The position numbers and the translations under genes were made by a program. From positions 89,370,058-89,434,057 of the forward strand of contig CM054178.1 in assembly GCA_028829895.1 (NCBI GenBank): a stretch of DNA of 64,000 nt. The letters are read 5' to 3'. Below are positions 1 through 12,869 of the stretch, one piece after another (position 1 is the first letter of the stretch; every line of letters begins with the position of its first letter). The notes under the pieces are model-generated. The model made no database searches, had not been told where the DNA came from, and worked only from the letters and a program-made list of their open reading frames with translations. The DNA comes from Sinotaia quadrata. Taxonomy: Eukaryota > Mollusca > Gastropoda > Architaenioglossa > Viviparidae.

Positions 1-546
1 TTCCTTCTTTAGAAAATCATTATTACTGTTGTATTTTTTATTATATATTTAAAACTTATAAATTTACAATTATAACTTTGGTCTCTTCAAAATAATGGCA
101 ACGCCGTTTTGTTTGCATTAGGTGTAGCTGTATTTTCAAACTTTACTTTAGCCATTAGGTCTTCAAGCTGTAAAGTCTGCTTGGTTTTCATTGACCATAA
201 AAGTCTTTTGTTATTTTCAGTAATTGCGGCTGTGCTTGGGGTTGTCCTTCGTTATAAAAACGGTCTCGTGTCATTTTCTCCAGATATTTATTTGTGGCAA
301 CTGTAATATTTTGTCGTGGTTATGATTTATCTCTAATGAGTGTCGTTATTTTTATCTCTTAAATCGCGTTCCTTCTCCTGTTGTAGTCATTACTGTTGAG
401 AATGTTTACTGGGTACTAAAGCCTGCTTTATGCCAAACATGACAATTAATATTTCCCTCTTCTTTCTTCTTTTTCTACTTTCCTATTGTTCTTTTCTTGT
501 GAGTACGTTAGTGTGTGTTTGTGTGGATGTTAGTGAGTGTTTGTAT
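1..546. other. AT-rich spacer, no gene seen
   Basis: This is low-complexity T-rich sequence with no open frame that has coding character or splice context. I see nothing functional here. It ends at a GT-rich microsatellite. Confidence 0.6.
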
Positions 547-566
547 GTGCGTGCGTGCGTGCGTGC

Positions 567-599
<33 letters not shown>

Positions 600-616
600 A
601 CAGAGAGAGAGAGAGA
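547..616. repeat. Compound microsatellite (GCGT)n(GT)n(GA)n
   Basis: About five GCGT units run into an uninterrupted GT tract and then a short GA tract. It is a simple-sequence repeat of the kind scattered through the window. The 71-codon open frame across it is a by-product of the repeat. Confidence 0.95.
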
Positions 617-960
617 ATGTGTGCCATGCGATACTTATGTGGCTTGTGAAGATTCTTCCTTTACATTTCTGGGATGTGCATTAGTTTTGGTTTCCTATGA
701 CTCTATTCTTTATTTATTCTTTCTTCTATTTTTCTATTTATTTTATTCATGAACAAAGTTTCACTGTTGTCTTTTGATGAAGTACAGGTAATTTCTTTAT
801 ATTTATTTTTCTTTTACTGACTTTTGACTCATTATCTTGTTATTATATGGATTGTATACTGGGGGTGGGGGAGTCTCTTTTTAATGTCTGCTCTACTTCT
901 TAGTTTGTTAATTTCGATGACATATGGTTTGTGCTTATTCTGTATTTTAATATTCTTAGT

Positions 961-1320
961 AGTAATGGTATATGTAGTAGTAGTAATAGTACATGTAGTG
1001 GTAGTAGTAATAGTACATGTAGTGGTAGTAGTAATAGTACATGATGTAGTGGTAGTAGTAATAGTACAATAGTGGTATTTATAGTAATAGTACATGTAGT
1101 GGTAGTAGTAATAGTACATGCAGTGGTAGTAGTAATAGTACATGATGTAGTGGTAGTAGTAATAGTACAATAGTGGTATTTATAGTAATAGTACATGCAG
1201 TGGTAGTAGTAATAATACAATAGTGGTATTTGGAGTAATAGTACATGTAGTCGTAGTAGTAATAGTACATGTAGTCGTAGTAGTAATAGTATTTGTAGTA
1301 GTACTAGCAATAGTACATGT
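961..1320. repeat. Trinucleotide-derived minisatellite (GTAGTGGTAGTAGTAATAGTACAT)
   Basis: Roughly 24-bp units built from GTA/GTG triplets and ending in AATAGTACAT repeat about 14 times, with a higher-order alternation of units containing ATAGTGGTATTT. The plus strand is almost free of C. Long open frames occur on both strands only because the unit length is a multiple of three and lacks stops; they are not genes. Confidence 0.9.
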
Positions 1321-2993
1321 AGTTGTTTATGCGTTCAGGGAAAGTAAGTTAGATCACAGGTGAAGGTCACGCCAAAAACTGTATACTAATTACCCATGTA
1401 TGGTCATTTGTTTACTGGACAATGACGCAGTTCTAAGATGTTAGTTGACCTTCATTGATAAAACCACCTGAATGGGTTGGCCACGTGAGACCCCTGCATT
1501 GCGCCAGACCTACAGAGATAATTATAGAAGCTGCATCCACCGCTATGACCAGTCTAGGAAAACACATAGTGCCGGTCCTGAGTTTTACTCCCAACTCTAA
1601 ACTAGACTGCTAAAAGTGCCATATTTGATGTGGGAATCCAATTGCCTAGCATGAAGCCCATAATAAATCACTGAGCAAGGGAGCATTGTGCTGAATCCTT
1701 ACTACAGCCCTGCTTGAACCAAGGGGTTGCCAAGGTCATCACGTGATGTCAGCATGCATCGGAATGAATGACAATGAACTGTGTCCATCTGGATAATAAC
1801 AGAAAGTTAAGTCTAAAACAATCAGGAATATACTCTTATGGTGTGGACAGTAAATTGACTTACCGGGTCGCACGATATCACTTTGTATTCGCGGAAATCA
1901 AATTGATCATTTTCTGTTTTTCAAATTTAATTTTATTGTTAAAACTCTATGTTATTACATAAGTGCTTGTAATCGACTGGAAGTGAGTGATAACTGGGGG
2001 CTAGAGCCAGGAATAGAGGAATAAAGAATTATACATATTAATCTATAAATAAAGGGGAGATAACATTGTTGGCAAAGAAGTCAACTAAGTGTCGTGAACG
2101 ATCAGGCTGAGATTGTGGCATTTGAAAGGGAGATAAGTTAGGCAGGTCCGGCTGTCGATAATGCTAGGAATTATCGAATAAACTAATATTGATAATTAGT
2201 GCCTAAATTAGGACAGGGTCATTAAATGAAAACCGGACATGTGACAATCATTTAACTTTAAAAATCAATGGTAGAGGTGAGAGTCATCTGCCTGTGCTTG
2301 CTTTCATTTCTGCCTTGACCAGTAAGTGGCAGCAGTGGTATAATGATTATAATTAATGTATAAAATTAATCCAGGAAAATCAGGTGTATCTATGACTGGG
2401 CAAAGCTTTCCGAGAAAATAATAATTAAAAAAAACCTGATTCAACAAAAACAATCCTCCATTATTTGATAAACTGAACCTCGCTCGATGAGGCAACCAAA
2501 ATCCTCAACGATCGTGGTGCAAAACAAGGTTGGGCATACAGTCCATTAAATATAATAACACTTTGAATGGACAAAGAAAGTAAGCGAAATAAGCCACACT
2601 ATTATCAAAATTGTTTTAAAGTGAGAAAAACTGCTAAAACTACGAATTGTAATTGGCAACACAGTCCATGACATTAAAATTAGGCAAAATAATTCTACAA
2701 ATTCTTTTAAATCTGTCTTAAGCAAAATAAAACATAATAATTAAAATATATGAAACTTAAGCTGGACGAAATAAATTCATAAACGCAAAATTAAAATTAA
2801 ACTAAACGAAATGTCAGTAATACAGAGACCTACAAAGTCTAACTCTTCTCAAACAAGTTCCAGCAAAATCAGATAAAAAGGAGGATCCAGGGATATTTTA
2901 CAGCACATTACAGCACAAACTCGTCTCAGATCATCATCCAGAGATCCATAACTAATGTCACCTCTTGTCCCTTTAAAAATTCCTTGTGTCTTT
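1321..2993. other. Unique spacer, no gene seen
   Basis: This is non-repetitive AT-rich sequence. The longest frames are about 64 codons, without homology, start context or splice signals that I can recognise. No RNA gene is seen. Confidence 0.5.
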
Positions 2994-3245
2994 AATTCTG
3001 CTTGACAAATGAAGATTCTATGATGAGTGACTTAGACTTTTCCATGGATTTATTTTAATTCTGCTTGACAAATGGAGATTCTATGATGAGTGACTTAGAC
3101 TTTTCCATGGATTTATTTTAATTCTGCTTGACAAATGGAGATTCTATGATGAGTGACTTAGACTTTTCCATGGATTTATTTTAATTCTGCTTGACAAATG
3201 GAGATTCTATGATGAGTGACTTAGACTTTTCCATGGATTTATTTT
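2994..3245. repeat. 63-bp tandem repeat, 4 copies
   Basis: Four head-to-tail copies start with AATTCTGCTTGACAAATG and end with CCATGGATTTATTTT. The last three are essentially identical and the first differs by one base, so the array expanded recently. Confidence 0.95.
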
Positions 3246-3451
3246 ACTCAAAACAGAAAAAAGAATCGCGATCTAATAATGTCTTTCGAGAGACCCCACT
3301 ATATTCATTCTTATAGTATGTATATGCTAGGTTAATGTATATACCTGTTTCGCTTATTTTGATTGTAATTCGTTTTATTTGTGTATTTAAAATTATTTTC
3401 TTTATTTCAAAGTGATCTAATATGTAATAAACGGTGCATGTGCTGATAGAC

Positions 3452-3581
<130 letters not shown>

Positions 3582-4115
3582 TATCTGAAATTCGAAAAGA
3601 AATATTGCTGGCACTACTCAGATTAAATTAACTACCCAATTCTTACCGTCTCTACCTATTGTAATAATAATGTCTGTTTAATTCCAGTTTTTAAATTACT
3701 TTCTGGGCGATTGCTCTTGTATGCAAAATCACCGGATATTCTAAGCAACTTTTTTTTAAGAATGATAAATACATTAAATATTATCTTTCAAAACTTAGAT
3801 TACAAGAGAAATTATATTCAAAATGTGTAATCAAAGGGGAGTAACTTTCATTTGAATTTTATATTTTCCAAACTGAGTCATCTACCTTAGAATAAGTCTA
3901 CATTCTTTTACAAATGTTTTTTCCCCTGTCATGGATAATTGTTTGTTATTCAGTTTTAGGCTACAAAAAATAAATCAGGGTAATTCAGAGAAATATTTGT
4001 TTATTTCTGTATGATAAATATGTATCAAACACATATACTCACGCTTACATATACAAAATCATGAAGCACTGTAAATATACTTACAGACACAGACAGAAGA
4101 CACGCAGACATATAT

Positions 4116-4123
4116 ACGCGCGC

Positions 4124-4180
<57 letters not shown>
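4116..4180. repeat. (TG)n microsatellite
   Basis: A pure TG dinucleotide run follows a short CG stretch. Confidence 0.95.
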
Positions 4181-4181
<1 letters not shown>

Positions 4182-4565
4182 TAAGTGCTTTGATTTTGAG
4201 AAACATGATATACCTGAAATACATAATAATTAGAACATAAACAGCTGATTACAATTTATTCCTATTGTTATTTACCAATAGTTATTTTAAAATGTGATGG
4301 CATACTATTGCTGACATTAGTTAGTGATTGTATTCTTTAAGTGTAATGTTACAAATTAATATTTACTTTAGGCATTTAAAATATAAAAGACTTTATCCTT
4401 ACCCAATACTCAATATTTACTAAGGCATATTTTGAAAATAGTGAATGCTCTCCAACAGGTAGTCTTCAGCACTATTGTGTTAGGCTAGCGTTTTCAAAAA
4501 TGGTCGTACTGAAACTCCGTTATCGACACACCGGCAACTTGCTATCATTGGATGTCCTCTCCATC

Positions 4566-4573
4566 TATAAATA
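4566..4573 (+). promoter_or_regulatory. Candidate TATA box
   Basis: A perfect TATAAATA stands in a locally GC-richer context. An ATG 64 nt downstream (4630) opens a 95-codon frame that I do not recognise and that overlaps degenerate ATACAT-type repeats. Such a motif is expected by chance in AT-rich DNA, so this is a weak call. Confidence 0.2.
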
Positions 4574-5061
4574 GCTCAATGGTCGGGTGTGAGTGGAGTG
4601 AATGTAACACGCGAAATCAACATCAGTAGATGTATTCATACACAATTTCTTCACCTACATTTAGACCCATAATCATACAAACACAGTACACTATAGATGA
4701 GGATACATATAAAAAAAATAAGGTCTGCAATTATACAAACATGATACATTATGGACAGAAACTAAGGCTTAAAATCATACATACATATATAAACTATCAA
4801 CAAACATACACATTAAGTCAAGCATTAATACAATCATGCATACATTATGGATATACACATTTAAGCCTACATAACACACATTCAAGAAAGACAAGATTTC
4901 TAACACGGAGTTCATAATTAAAATTATTAAAATATTTCATAGAGCTTAAATAAAGTGTTGACAAATGATAAAAAGAAAATAAGATAGATGAAGTAATTTG
5001 TGAAACAAATTCTACTACATTGTAGACATGTAGTAAATGTATGGATGAGAGTATGCGGGAC

Positions 5062-5068
5062 TATAAAT
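5062..5068 (+). promoter_or_regulatory. Candidate TATA box with initiator-like motif
   Basis: TATAAAT is followed about 25 nt later by CTCACTTCTC, which resembles an arthropod-type initiator, and then by sequence less AT-rich than its surroundings. No downstream ORF or donor site makes a gene, so the call rests only on spacing. Confidence 0.2.
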
Positions 5069-7144
5069 GGTGTGCGGTGTGCCACACTCACTTCTCTTGC
5101 ACCTGCAGCTCAAGAACGAACCAAAGCACAAAGTGACGTCTTTGGTCTCACATCACACCTATTAGTAAACAGTTCGTGACTCGACCCCACTTCCAGGCTC
5201 AGACAAATGATGCTGTGACACCACACCAATTTACAGCAACACGTTTACTGATAAGTTCCACGACAAATCTGGATTCACACGCCTACGTGATCCAGTAGAG
5301 CACAGTAGTCACCAGACTACAAAATAAAAAGGATCGCTTCTTTCACAAGCTAACAATCACCTTTATGACTGGACTCGAGTTTCGTCAGTGTGGTTAGAAT
5401 AGGGGACTTCTTCAACAAAGTAACTTTTGGTCCATCCCCTTTGGATCGTGAATTTTCAGATTATTGCCACCTAACTGTTAAATATAGTTCCTCCTTGTAC
5501 GTGATGTGTTAAAAAGAAGTATATAAAATGGAGACTATTTTGTATTTTATTTCTTATTTTGTAGTTTTCGGATATTTTATTTTAATATTTTTTTCAGTTT
5601 TATGATAATTAAATGTTTCTAATAATGTGTAAAATCTTGTTACTATACAGTGGGATAACAATGAGAAACATCGAATGCAGGCCTGACATGAATTTGTGTA
5701 TGTGGATGGGTGGGAGCGGAGTAGCTGTCTTTCTATTTGTGGGTTTACCACAGCAGATGTGACTGATTTACCTCCCTTGAATTGAGAAGAGCGAATGACA
5801 CACAGGCTACTTACGGTCGCGCATAATGACTGTCTTAATTCGACAAGAGATACAATTGTTCACAGCGAAATATATGGCATAGAAATGACGGTGGGGAGCG
5901 CCGCCATATATTAATGTCATCAGAGCGACAGAACAGCATTTGGGATAAAGTGGCCGTAGTCAAACTTATTAAACTGTATTTTTTTTTTCTTAGAACTAAA
6001 ACAGTTTATTAGGCCCCAATATCTTATTTAGAAAACACTTGATGATTGTTATTTTATCATTGAATTTAATTATTGCCAATCGCAGGATGTTGTCTTCTTC
6101 CTGTCGATGCTGTTAGCGCTGTGTAATCTGAAGTGCGGTCAACTGTTAGCTTAAAACGAAAGTAAGATTATTGCACTTTATTGCACTCATTTACTTACAG
6201 AGAGAGAGAGAACATACACAACGAACATTTATATACGTTCATACTGCATACAAGTGTACAGAGGGGAAAAAACCGACAACAGACGCGTCAATCGTCACTC
6301 AAATAATTTAATTTCAGGAGGTAAATTTCTAACTGTTCATTACAGCAACCTACACTTCAAACTAAAGTGTTTTTAGTGTCGCCAACATGAAAGACTTCAT
6401 TTCTAATTTCCTTGAAAGATTTACTTCGTTCCTATCGAAAAGGACGCCCTTATCAGAGCCAAAATGAGAACGAGGAAGTGCACTGTAATACCTCAGCGGG
6501 AGATTGGGTTATTGAATACACCTGCGTAACGGTGTTTGGTCTTGTCCTCTAAACCCCACTACCACCCGGTGACAGTAAGTGTAGCTACAGCGAATGCATT
6601 ATGTAAATAGGAGGGGAGGGGTATGGAAGGTGGTAGAGTATGAACATTTTTAGGGGTAAAGAAGACAGAGGAAATATAGATGTAGCTTAATAGATTAATA
6701 ACTATACTATTTTCTTTTCCTGTGTTTGTCGTCCCGCCAACCCCCTCACACACACTCCGGTTATGTAAAGCAATTCATCTCAGTTTTCATTATATAGCTA
6801 TCTCTTACTATATAATGGATTTCTAAGTTTTCACTATTTTGCAAATAACTACAAATCTCACCATAAATTAGACTATTGTTTTCACTGTTTGATAAATAAC
6901 TACTTTTCTCACTGTATAATGCATTATATTAATCACTGTCTTCCAAGTAACCATTATTCTCACAATAAAATGAGCTATGGTTCTTATTATATAATGGAGT
7001 GTAGTTCTCCTAGCATGTTATATTGGAATACAATACTCATTATTTTATAAATATTTATTTTCTCACATTAGGCCTATAATACTTTTAATAGACTCTATTT
7101 CTCACTGTTTGGTAAGTAATTGTTATTTTCACTATATAACATAA

Positions 7145-7512
7145 ACTCACTCTTTCGTAAGGACTCTATTTCTCACTGTTTTGTAAGGACTCTATTTCTC
7201 AGTTTCGTAAGGACTCTATTTCTCAATTTCGTAAGGACTCTATTTCTCACTGTTTCGTAAGGACTCTATTTCTCAGTTTCGTAAGGACTCTATTTCTCAG
7301 TTTCGTAAGGACTCTATTTCTCAATTTCGTAAGGACTCTATTTCTCAATTTCGTAAGGACTCTATTTCTCAGTTTTGTAAGGACTCTATTTCTCAGTTTC
7401 GTAAGGACTCTATTTCTCAGTTTTGTAAGGACTCTATTTCTCAGTTTCGTAAGGACTCTATTTCTCAGTTTTGTAAGGACTATTTCTCAGTTTCGTAAGG
7501 ACTCTATTTCAT
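7145..7512. repeat. 24-bp tandem repeat (TTTCGTAAGGACTCTATTTC)
   Basis: About 15 copies of a 24-bp unit vary mainly at TTTCG/TTTTG and CTCAG/CTCAA. Degenerate relatives of the TCTCAC motif extend to about 6780 on the left, so the array seems to have grown out of an older decayed one. Confidence 0.95.
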
Positions 7513-8034
7513 GATTTAACTGACTACTATTTAGTTGTCCATTTTATAATGACCATTACCTATCTCTGTATCATATGCTCTAATTATTACTGCATATAAC
7601 TGGACTTTAATTCTTTTCACTACGCACTGGACGACTGGATCAATACTTATCACTATATCATTCTTGTTCTTAAATAGATTTTTCATTTTTAGAACTCATG
7701 AACGGTGTTCACTTCATCATTTTCAACATGGCTGACGTCGCCGTCATGAAAAGCAGCATAACAAATTTGTAAAGTCCTCAAAATGAATAGTTAATATGTA
7801 TATATAACAGCAAGCTCAGTATCCTCATCATATTAGTGCGGACAGTGCAGCTCGTGGTACACTCGTTTTACTGTCTTTGACTAATCGATTATACCGAGGG
7901 CGTGGGCCGTTTGCTATGCCCGCGTTTATTGGCAGGCACGTGGCTGGCACTGACGCTTCCGCTTGAACGCGTTCAGGTGATCATCGTAAAGTATGCTTGT
8001 GAAACGTAGGCCTACTTATTTCTATTTTATTTTG

Positions 8035-8402
8035 TTCATAAAGCTTGTTTTAGCCATTATTTTGCCCATAAAGCGAGTTTTAGCCATTATTCTTTTCATA
8101 AAGCTAGTTTTAGTCATTATTTTGTTTTACAAAGAGAGAATTAGCCGTTATTTTCTTTATAAAGCTAGTTTTAGCCATTATTTTGTTCACAAACTTGTTT
8201 TAGACATTATTTTGCTCATAAAAATGAGTTTTAGCCATTATTTTGTTTACTAAGAGAGAATTAGCCATTATTTTCTTTACAAAGCGAGTGTTAGCCATTA
8301 TTTTTACATAAGTCGAGTTTTAGCCATTATTTTATTCATAATGCGAGTTTTAGCCATTATTTTGTTCATAAAGCGAGTTTTAGCCATTATTTTGTTTACA
8401 AA
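8035..8402. repeat. Degenerate ~31-bp tandem repeat (GAGTTTTAGCCATTATTTTG)
   Basis: About 12 units of GCGAGTTTTAGCCATTATTT plus TGTTCATAAA or TGTTTACAAA are diverged by substitutions and small indels. An 86-codon frame across it is repeat-derived. Confidence 0.9.
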
Positions 8403-8871
8403 TAAAATTGTGTTTACAATTACTGTGTGCTTCGCTTTTGTGTGCGTGTGCGCGCGCGTGTTGAAAGAGCGTAGATGTGATAATAACTTTTGTTTAGTTT
8501 TGACTATTTAAAGGATTTCACAACTTTTTTGATCATACGGTGTCAACTGTTCATATTCATTTTAAAACCTAAAGAATTAAACAAAAGAAGAAAAATATGT
8601 TTGCTTTAATATCAAAATAAAATAAACGTTTATTGCACTATTATTTTTCATATTAACAAATATCACTTCATGCCAGTAATGGATTAAGTGGACAGATCCC
8701 TTTCTCTCTTTTCCTCTGTGTGCATGCGTGCGTGTATGTATGTATACCTATCATATCCGCTTCATAAATATATGCAGCATAAAAACAACATTAGCAAAGA
8801 ATTTATGATAAAAGATACATGTTGTTGACCTCTATCAATAACGGGTTCATGTTTGCGTATTTGTATATATG

Positions 8872-8873
8872 TT

Positions 8874-8933
<60 letters not shown>

Positions 8934-8934
8934 T
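8872..8934. repeat. (TTCT)n microsatellite
   Basis: About 15 uninterrupted tetranucleotide units form a pure pyrimidine tract on the plus strand. Confidence 0.95.
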
Positions 8935-9229
8935 GTAGATGTGTGATAGATTGGTAATTCTACATGTATTTGTTTACCTAAAACTTCCTTCGTAATATAG
9001 TAATATTCGAAATATTTGTTCTTCGTCCTTTGTTTGCAATAATGCACTTACTTTGGAGTTGATTTATTTTTAATTTTGTTATTTGTTATGCATGACATGG
9101 TTGATTTTGTCTTCTTTCTTTTTTCTTTTCTTGTTGTTATTTACATTGTTGTTGTACTACAATTTTTGATGTGTGTTTGAGATTTATTGCTATTTTTTTT
9201 CCATTTGTTGTTTTCTTTGTGTAGGGGGG

Positions 9230-9965
9230 GAGGCGGGTGGCTTGTGGGTTTACTTGTTTGATTTGATTATGTTTTATTGAGAGAAAAGTTTCAGTTTGGT
9301 TTGGTTGTACTGATGAGTAACGAGTTTGATTTGACTTGTTTTATTGAGAGAAAAGTTTCAGTTTGGTTTGGTTGTACTGATGAGTAACGAGTTTGATTTG
9401 ACCTGTTTTAATGAGGTGTATATTTTGATATCGTTTGGATTTACTGACGGGTTTGATTTTGTTTTGTTTTTACTGAAAATAAAGGGTGTGAATTAGATTT
9501 GGATTTATTTGAGAATCGACGGATTTAAACTGGCTTGGTTTTATTAAGGGGTAAAGGGTTTGATTTGGTGTGGTTTTATTAAGGGGTAAAGAGTTTGATT
9601 TGGTGTGGTTTTATTAAGGGGTAAAGGGTTTTATTTGGTGTGGTTGCAATGAGGAGTATAGAGCTGATTTTTATTGAGGGGTAAAGAATTTGATAAGATA
9701 TATTTTTATTGCGAGATAAAAAATTTGATAAGATATATTTTTATTGCGAGATAAAAATTTCATTTGGGCGTAGTTTAACTGAGGGATAAGAGATTTTGAT
9801 TTGGTGTACTTTAACTGAGTGATAAATATTTTGATTTGGTGTAATTTAACTCAGTGGTACAGATTTTGATTTGGTGTAGTTTAACTGAGAAGTACAGATT
9901 TTGATTTGGTGTAGTTTAACTGAGAGGTACAGATTTTGATTTGGTGCAGTTTAACTGAGAGGTAA
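9230..9965. repeat. Family of TTTGATTTGGTGT-type tandem repeats
   Basis: Three adjacent subarrays share the core TTTGATTTGG: a 57-bp unit duplicated around 9280-9410, a ~36-bp TTATTAAGGGGTAAAG unit at 9540-9650, and a ~33-bp unit with GTAGTTTAACTGAG at 9765-9960. They appear to be related arrays at different stages of divergence. Confidence 0.85.
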
Positions 9966-10149
9966 AGAGACGAGAGCAGTAGACCTACTGAGAAAACATT
10001 CACAACCATACGACAAAGTCCAATGACAATAACTAAAATATTTGACATGTTACTCACCAAAATAGGCTTGAGATATGGATTTTCCGTGCATGTATTTTCA
10101 AAAGTAGGACTGCTGGTGTCCCACGCGAGCTAGCGTAAAAACACCCGCA

Positions 10150-10290
10150 GTCACGTGATTCCTACTTACAGCCGAGTTTATCAGAGCTGTCGGCGCTGAA
10201 AGACCACGGTTTACGCGCATAGCCCTGCAGCGAGGCAACTCTACACCACATCTGAGGACAACATCAGCGTCCAGCACATGAACAACAAAG
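10150..10290 (+). other. Candidate 5' leader exon with splice donor
   Basis: A locally GC- and CpG-rich stretch ends at AACAACAAAG followed by GTGAGA, a good splice donor. An ATG lies 10 codon-positions before the donor. It could be a first exon. The nearest same-strand coding exon with a 5' acceptor is the NHL gene at 28,210, which would imply an 18-kb leader intron. This is conjecture; no transcript evidence is available. Confidence 0.2.
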
Positions 10291-11019
10291 GTGAGATTCT
10301 GAGTGAATTCGTTTTAAAGTGGCCATAGCCTTCTTTTTCTCTCTCTCTCTCTCTGAAATGACAATATGATGTTCGTCAGTACAAAGGAACCTCAAACGCA
10401 GAGCTCTGATTATCTGTAATCTTAAAATGTATGAAAGTGTCAAGGCCATATACTTCTAATGTCGAGTGTACATTACTCGCAAAAGCAAGTTGCCTAAGTT
10501 ACACAATCTCGAGCTCACACAGATGTTATGTATGTGTTTGTGTGCTTGCGCGTGCAGAGCTTACCCTATAACTGAAAATTATAACTGATTATGTTGTTAA
10601 GTACAATATGTTAAACTCTGGACCAGTTTTTTTTTTTAAATCATATATTACGTTAAGGTTAGCGGATGAGGAAGGTAATGGTCGTGAGATTCAAAAAAAA
10701 TTACAGTCTGGAGAAGAGGGAGGGGGGCGAATAACTACTGCATAACTCAAAAATGTTCAGTCATTCTTCAAAGGAACATTTGCACTTAAAGGAAATGTCT
10801 GCACATGGTAAACTGTTCTTTATATAAAAGTAATATCAATACAAGTGCACTTTATGGCTTAAACACTGCCATTGCTTATAAACACTGTCAATACAACATT
10901 ACTTAAACTGAAATTTACTACTCAACTATACTCAAAGGTCATGTCGATACGACGGTACTTGTATGAATTTATAGCATGTGTGCTGCTTATAAGAAATGCC
11001 CGTGTACCAGTACTGATAG

Positions 11020-11330
11020 AAATTGTAGTTAAAAGTCACAAGTGTAGTTAAAAGTAATTATACAACAGTACTTACGGTAATTTATATCACAATTGTGGTT
11101 AAAAGTAATTGTCTATACAACAGTTACTTACGGTAATTTATATCACAATTGTAGTTAAAAGTAATTGTCTATACAACAGTTACTTACGGTAATTTATATC
11201 ACAATTGTAGTTAAAAGTAATTGTCTCTACAACAGTACTTACGGTAATTTATATCACAGTTGTAGTTAAAAGTAATTGTCTCTACAACAGTACTTACGGT
11301 AATTTATATCACAGTTGTAGTACTTGAAAA
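11020..11330. repeat. ~57-bp tandem repeat (TTAAAAGTAATTGTCTATAC)
   Basis: Five copies of a unit run from GTAGTTAAAAGTAATTGTC to ACGGTAATTTATATCACA. The flanks on both sides carry looser TTAAAAGCA/ACTGT-type relatives. Confidence 0.9.
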
Positions 11331-12244
11331 AGGTAATTTTAAAGCACTGTCGATACTGTGCATAAAAGTAACGTTACTACAGTTGTATTTAAAAACAAAT
11401 TTGATAAAGCTGTGCTTCAGAGCATATATGCACGTGTACTTAAAAACAAAATTATTACAACTGTATTTAAAAGCATTGTCATTTCAGCGACGCTTTAAAT
11501 CATCTTGTATAAACCGTCCCTAGAGAGTTATCGAATACGTAATTAATTGTACTCAGAACAGTCATGATGATGGAAAGATAGCAATACTCAGTGACCTTAA
11601 TATTACAAGCGATAATCATTTCATGAAAAGTCAATAGCACTCTCCTAGGGTATGTTCCTACATGTCTCTGTCGCAAGTGTCGGTGACACAGCAGTTTGAA
11701 AGTTAATTGTCCTGTCGCCGTTTTAAAGTACTTGATTGTTCATTCGCCGCATTTAAAGTTTTTCGTTTGCTGCTATTTTTTTTTTTTTTTTTTGTCTGTG
11801 TTGCTCTTTCAAAGTGTTACTGTGTTTCTGTCGTCAAAGTATTGCTTTCTTCAAAGTTTGTGTAGTTATTTGTTTTTCTTCAAATCATGTGTATCCTGTT
11901 CTTCAAAGTTGATGTATAACTTAGTCTTTTCAAAGATTGTGTGAGAGTTTGTATGTACCGCTCTCTTCAAACTGCATGTGTACCGCATGTACCGCACTCG
12001 CTTTTTAAAGTTGATTACGTGTACCTTATTTTCTAAACGGGTACTTGTCAGCGTGTTCTTTTTTTAAAGTAGTGTATGCATGCCGCACTGTTGAAAAGAC
12101 AATTTGTCATAGCATGTCATGGTTTTCATTCATATCCATGTTACAATCTACAATACACTGATAGAAAAATAGCAAAACCTAGTGATTTATGATAATGTTA
12201 AGTTATAACTCTGTGTCTTAAGCCCATGAGACTACCTACTGTTT

Positions 12245-12480
12245 TCTTATCACAGGACCTAGTCACAACGTAGTGTCTTATTACCGGACCTAGTCACAAC
12301 GTAGTGTCTTATTACTGGACCTAGTCACAACGTAGTGTCTTATTACAGGACCTTGTCACAAACTAATGTCTTTATCACAGGACCTAGTCACAACGTAGTG
12401 TCTTATTACAGGACCTAGTCACAACGTAGTGTCTTATTACAGGACCTAGTCACAACCTAGTGTCTTCTATTAGTACCACA
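12245..12480. repeat. ~31-bp tandem repeat (CCTAGTCACAACGTAGTGTC)
   Basis: About seven copies of GGACCTAGTCACAACGTAGT plus GTCTTATTACA. Degenerate derivatives continue between this array and the next one at 12,870. Confidence 0.9.
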
Positions 12481-12869
12481 ACCACACCATAACCTAGTGT
12501 CTTGAGATTGTCATAAAGTAGTTTCTTATGACAGGTCTATTTCACAACGTTCTCTCTGTGGTAAGATCGAGCCATAAGCTAATTACAGGACCAAGGAATA
12601 ACCAAGTGTCTAATTACACAACTAAATAACAGCCTAGCGTTTAATGTTATGGCCATGACACAAACTAGTATCTTGATACTAAATCAAGTCAGTCTTGTGG
12701 TAGAACCATGCCACAACTTAGTATCTTGATACTAAATCAAGTCAGTCTTGTCGTAGAACCACATCACATCCTTGTGTCTTCTATGGCCATGTCACAGCCT
12801 ATTGTCTTATGATAAGATACTATTATAACCTACTGTCATGTGGTAAGCTCCAATTATATCATAGAAAAT

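Larger units (their letters stand above)
3582..7144. other. Mostly unique spacer with two TATA-like motifs
   Basis: This AT-rich DNA contains a (TG)n tract at 4116-4180 and two TATA boxes listed separately. No open frame can be assigned. A 26-codon frame at 6387-6467 and a 95-codon frame at 4630-4917 are too weak to call. Confidence 0.45.

Noticed and set aside
6387..6467. 26-codon frame (MKDFISNFLERF start), amphipathic in look
   Set aside because: Too short, with no conservation or signal peptide evidence; expected by chance.
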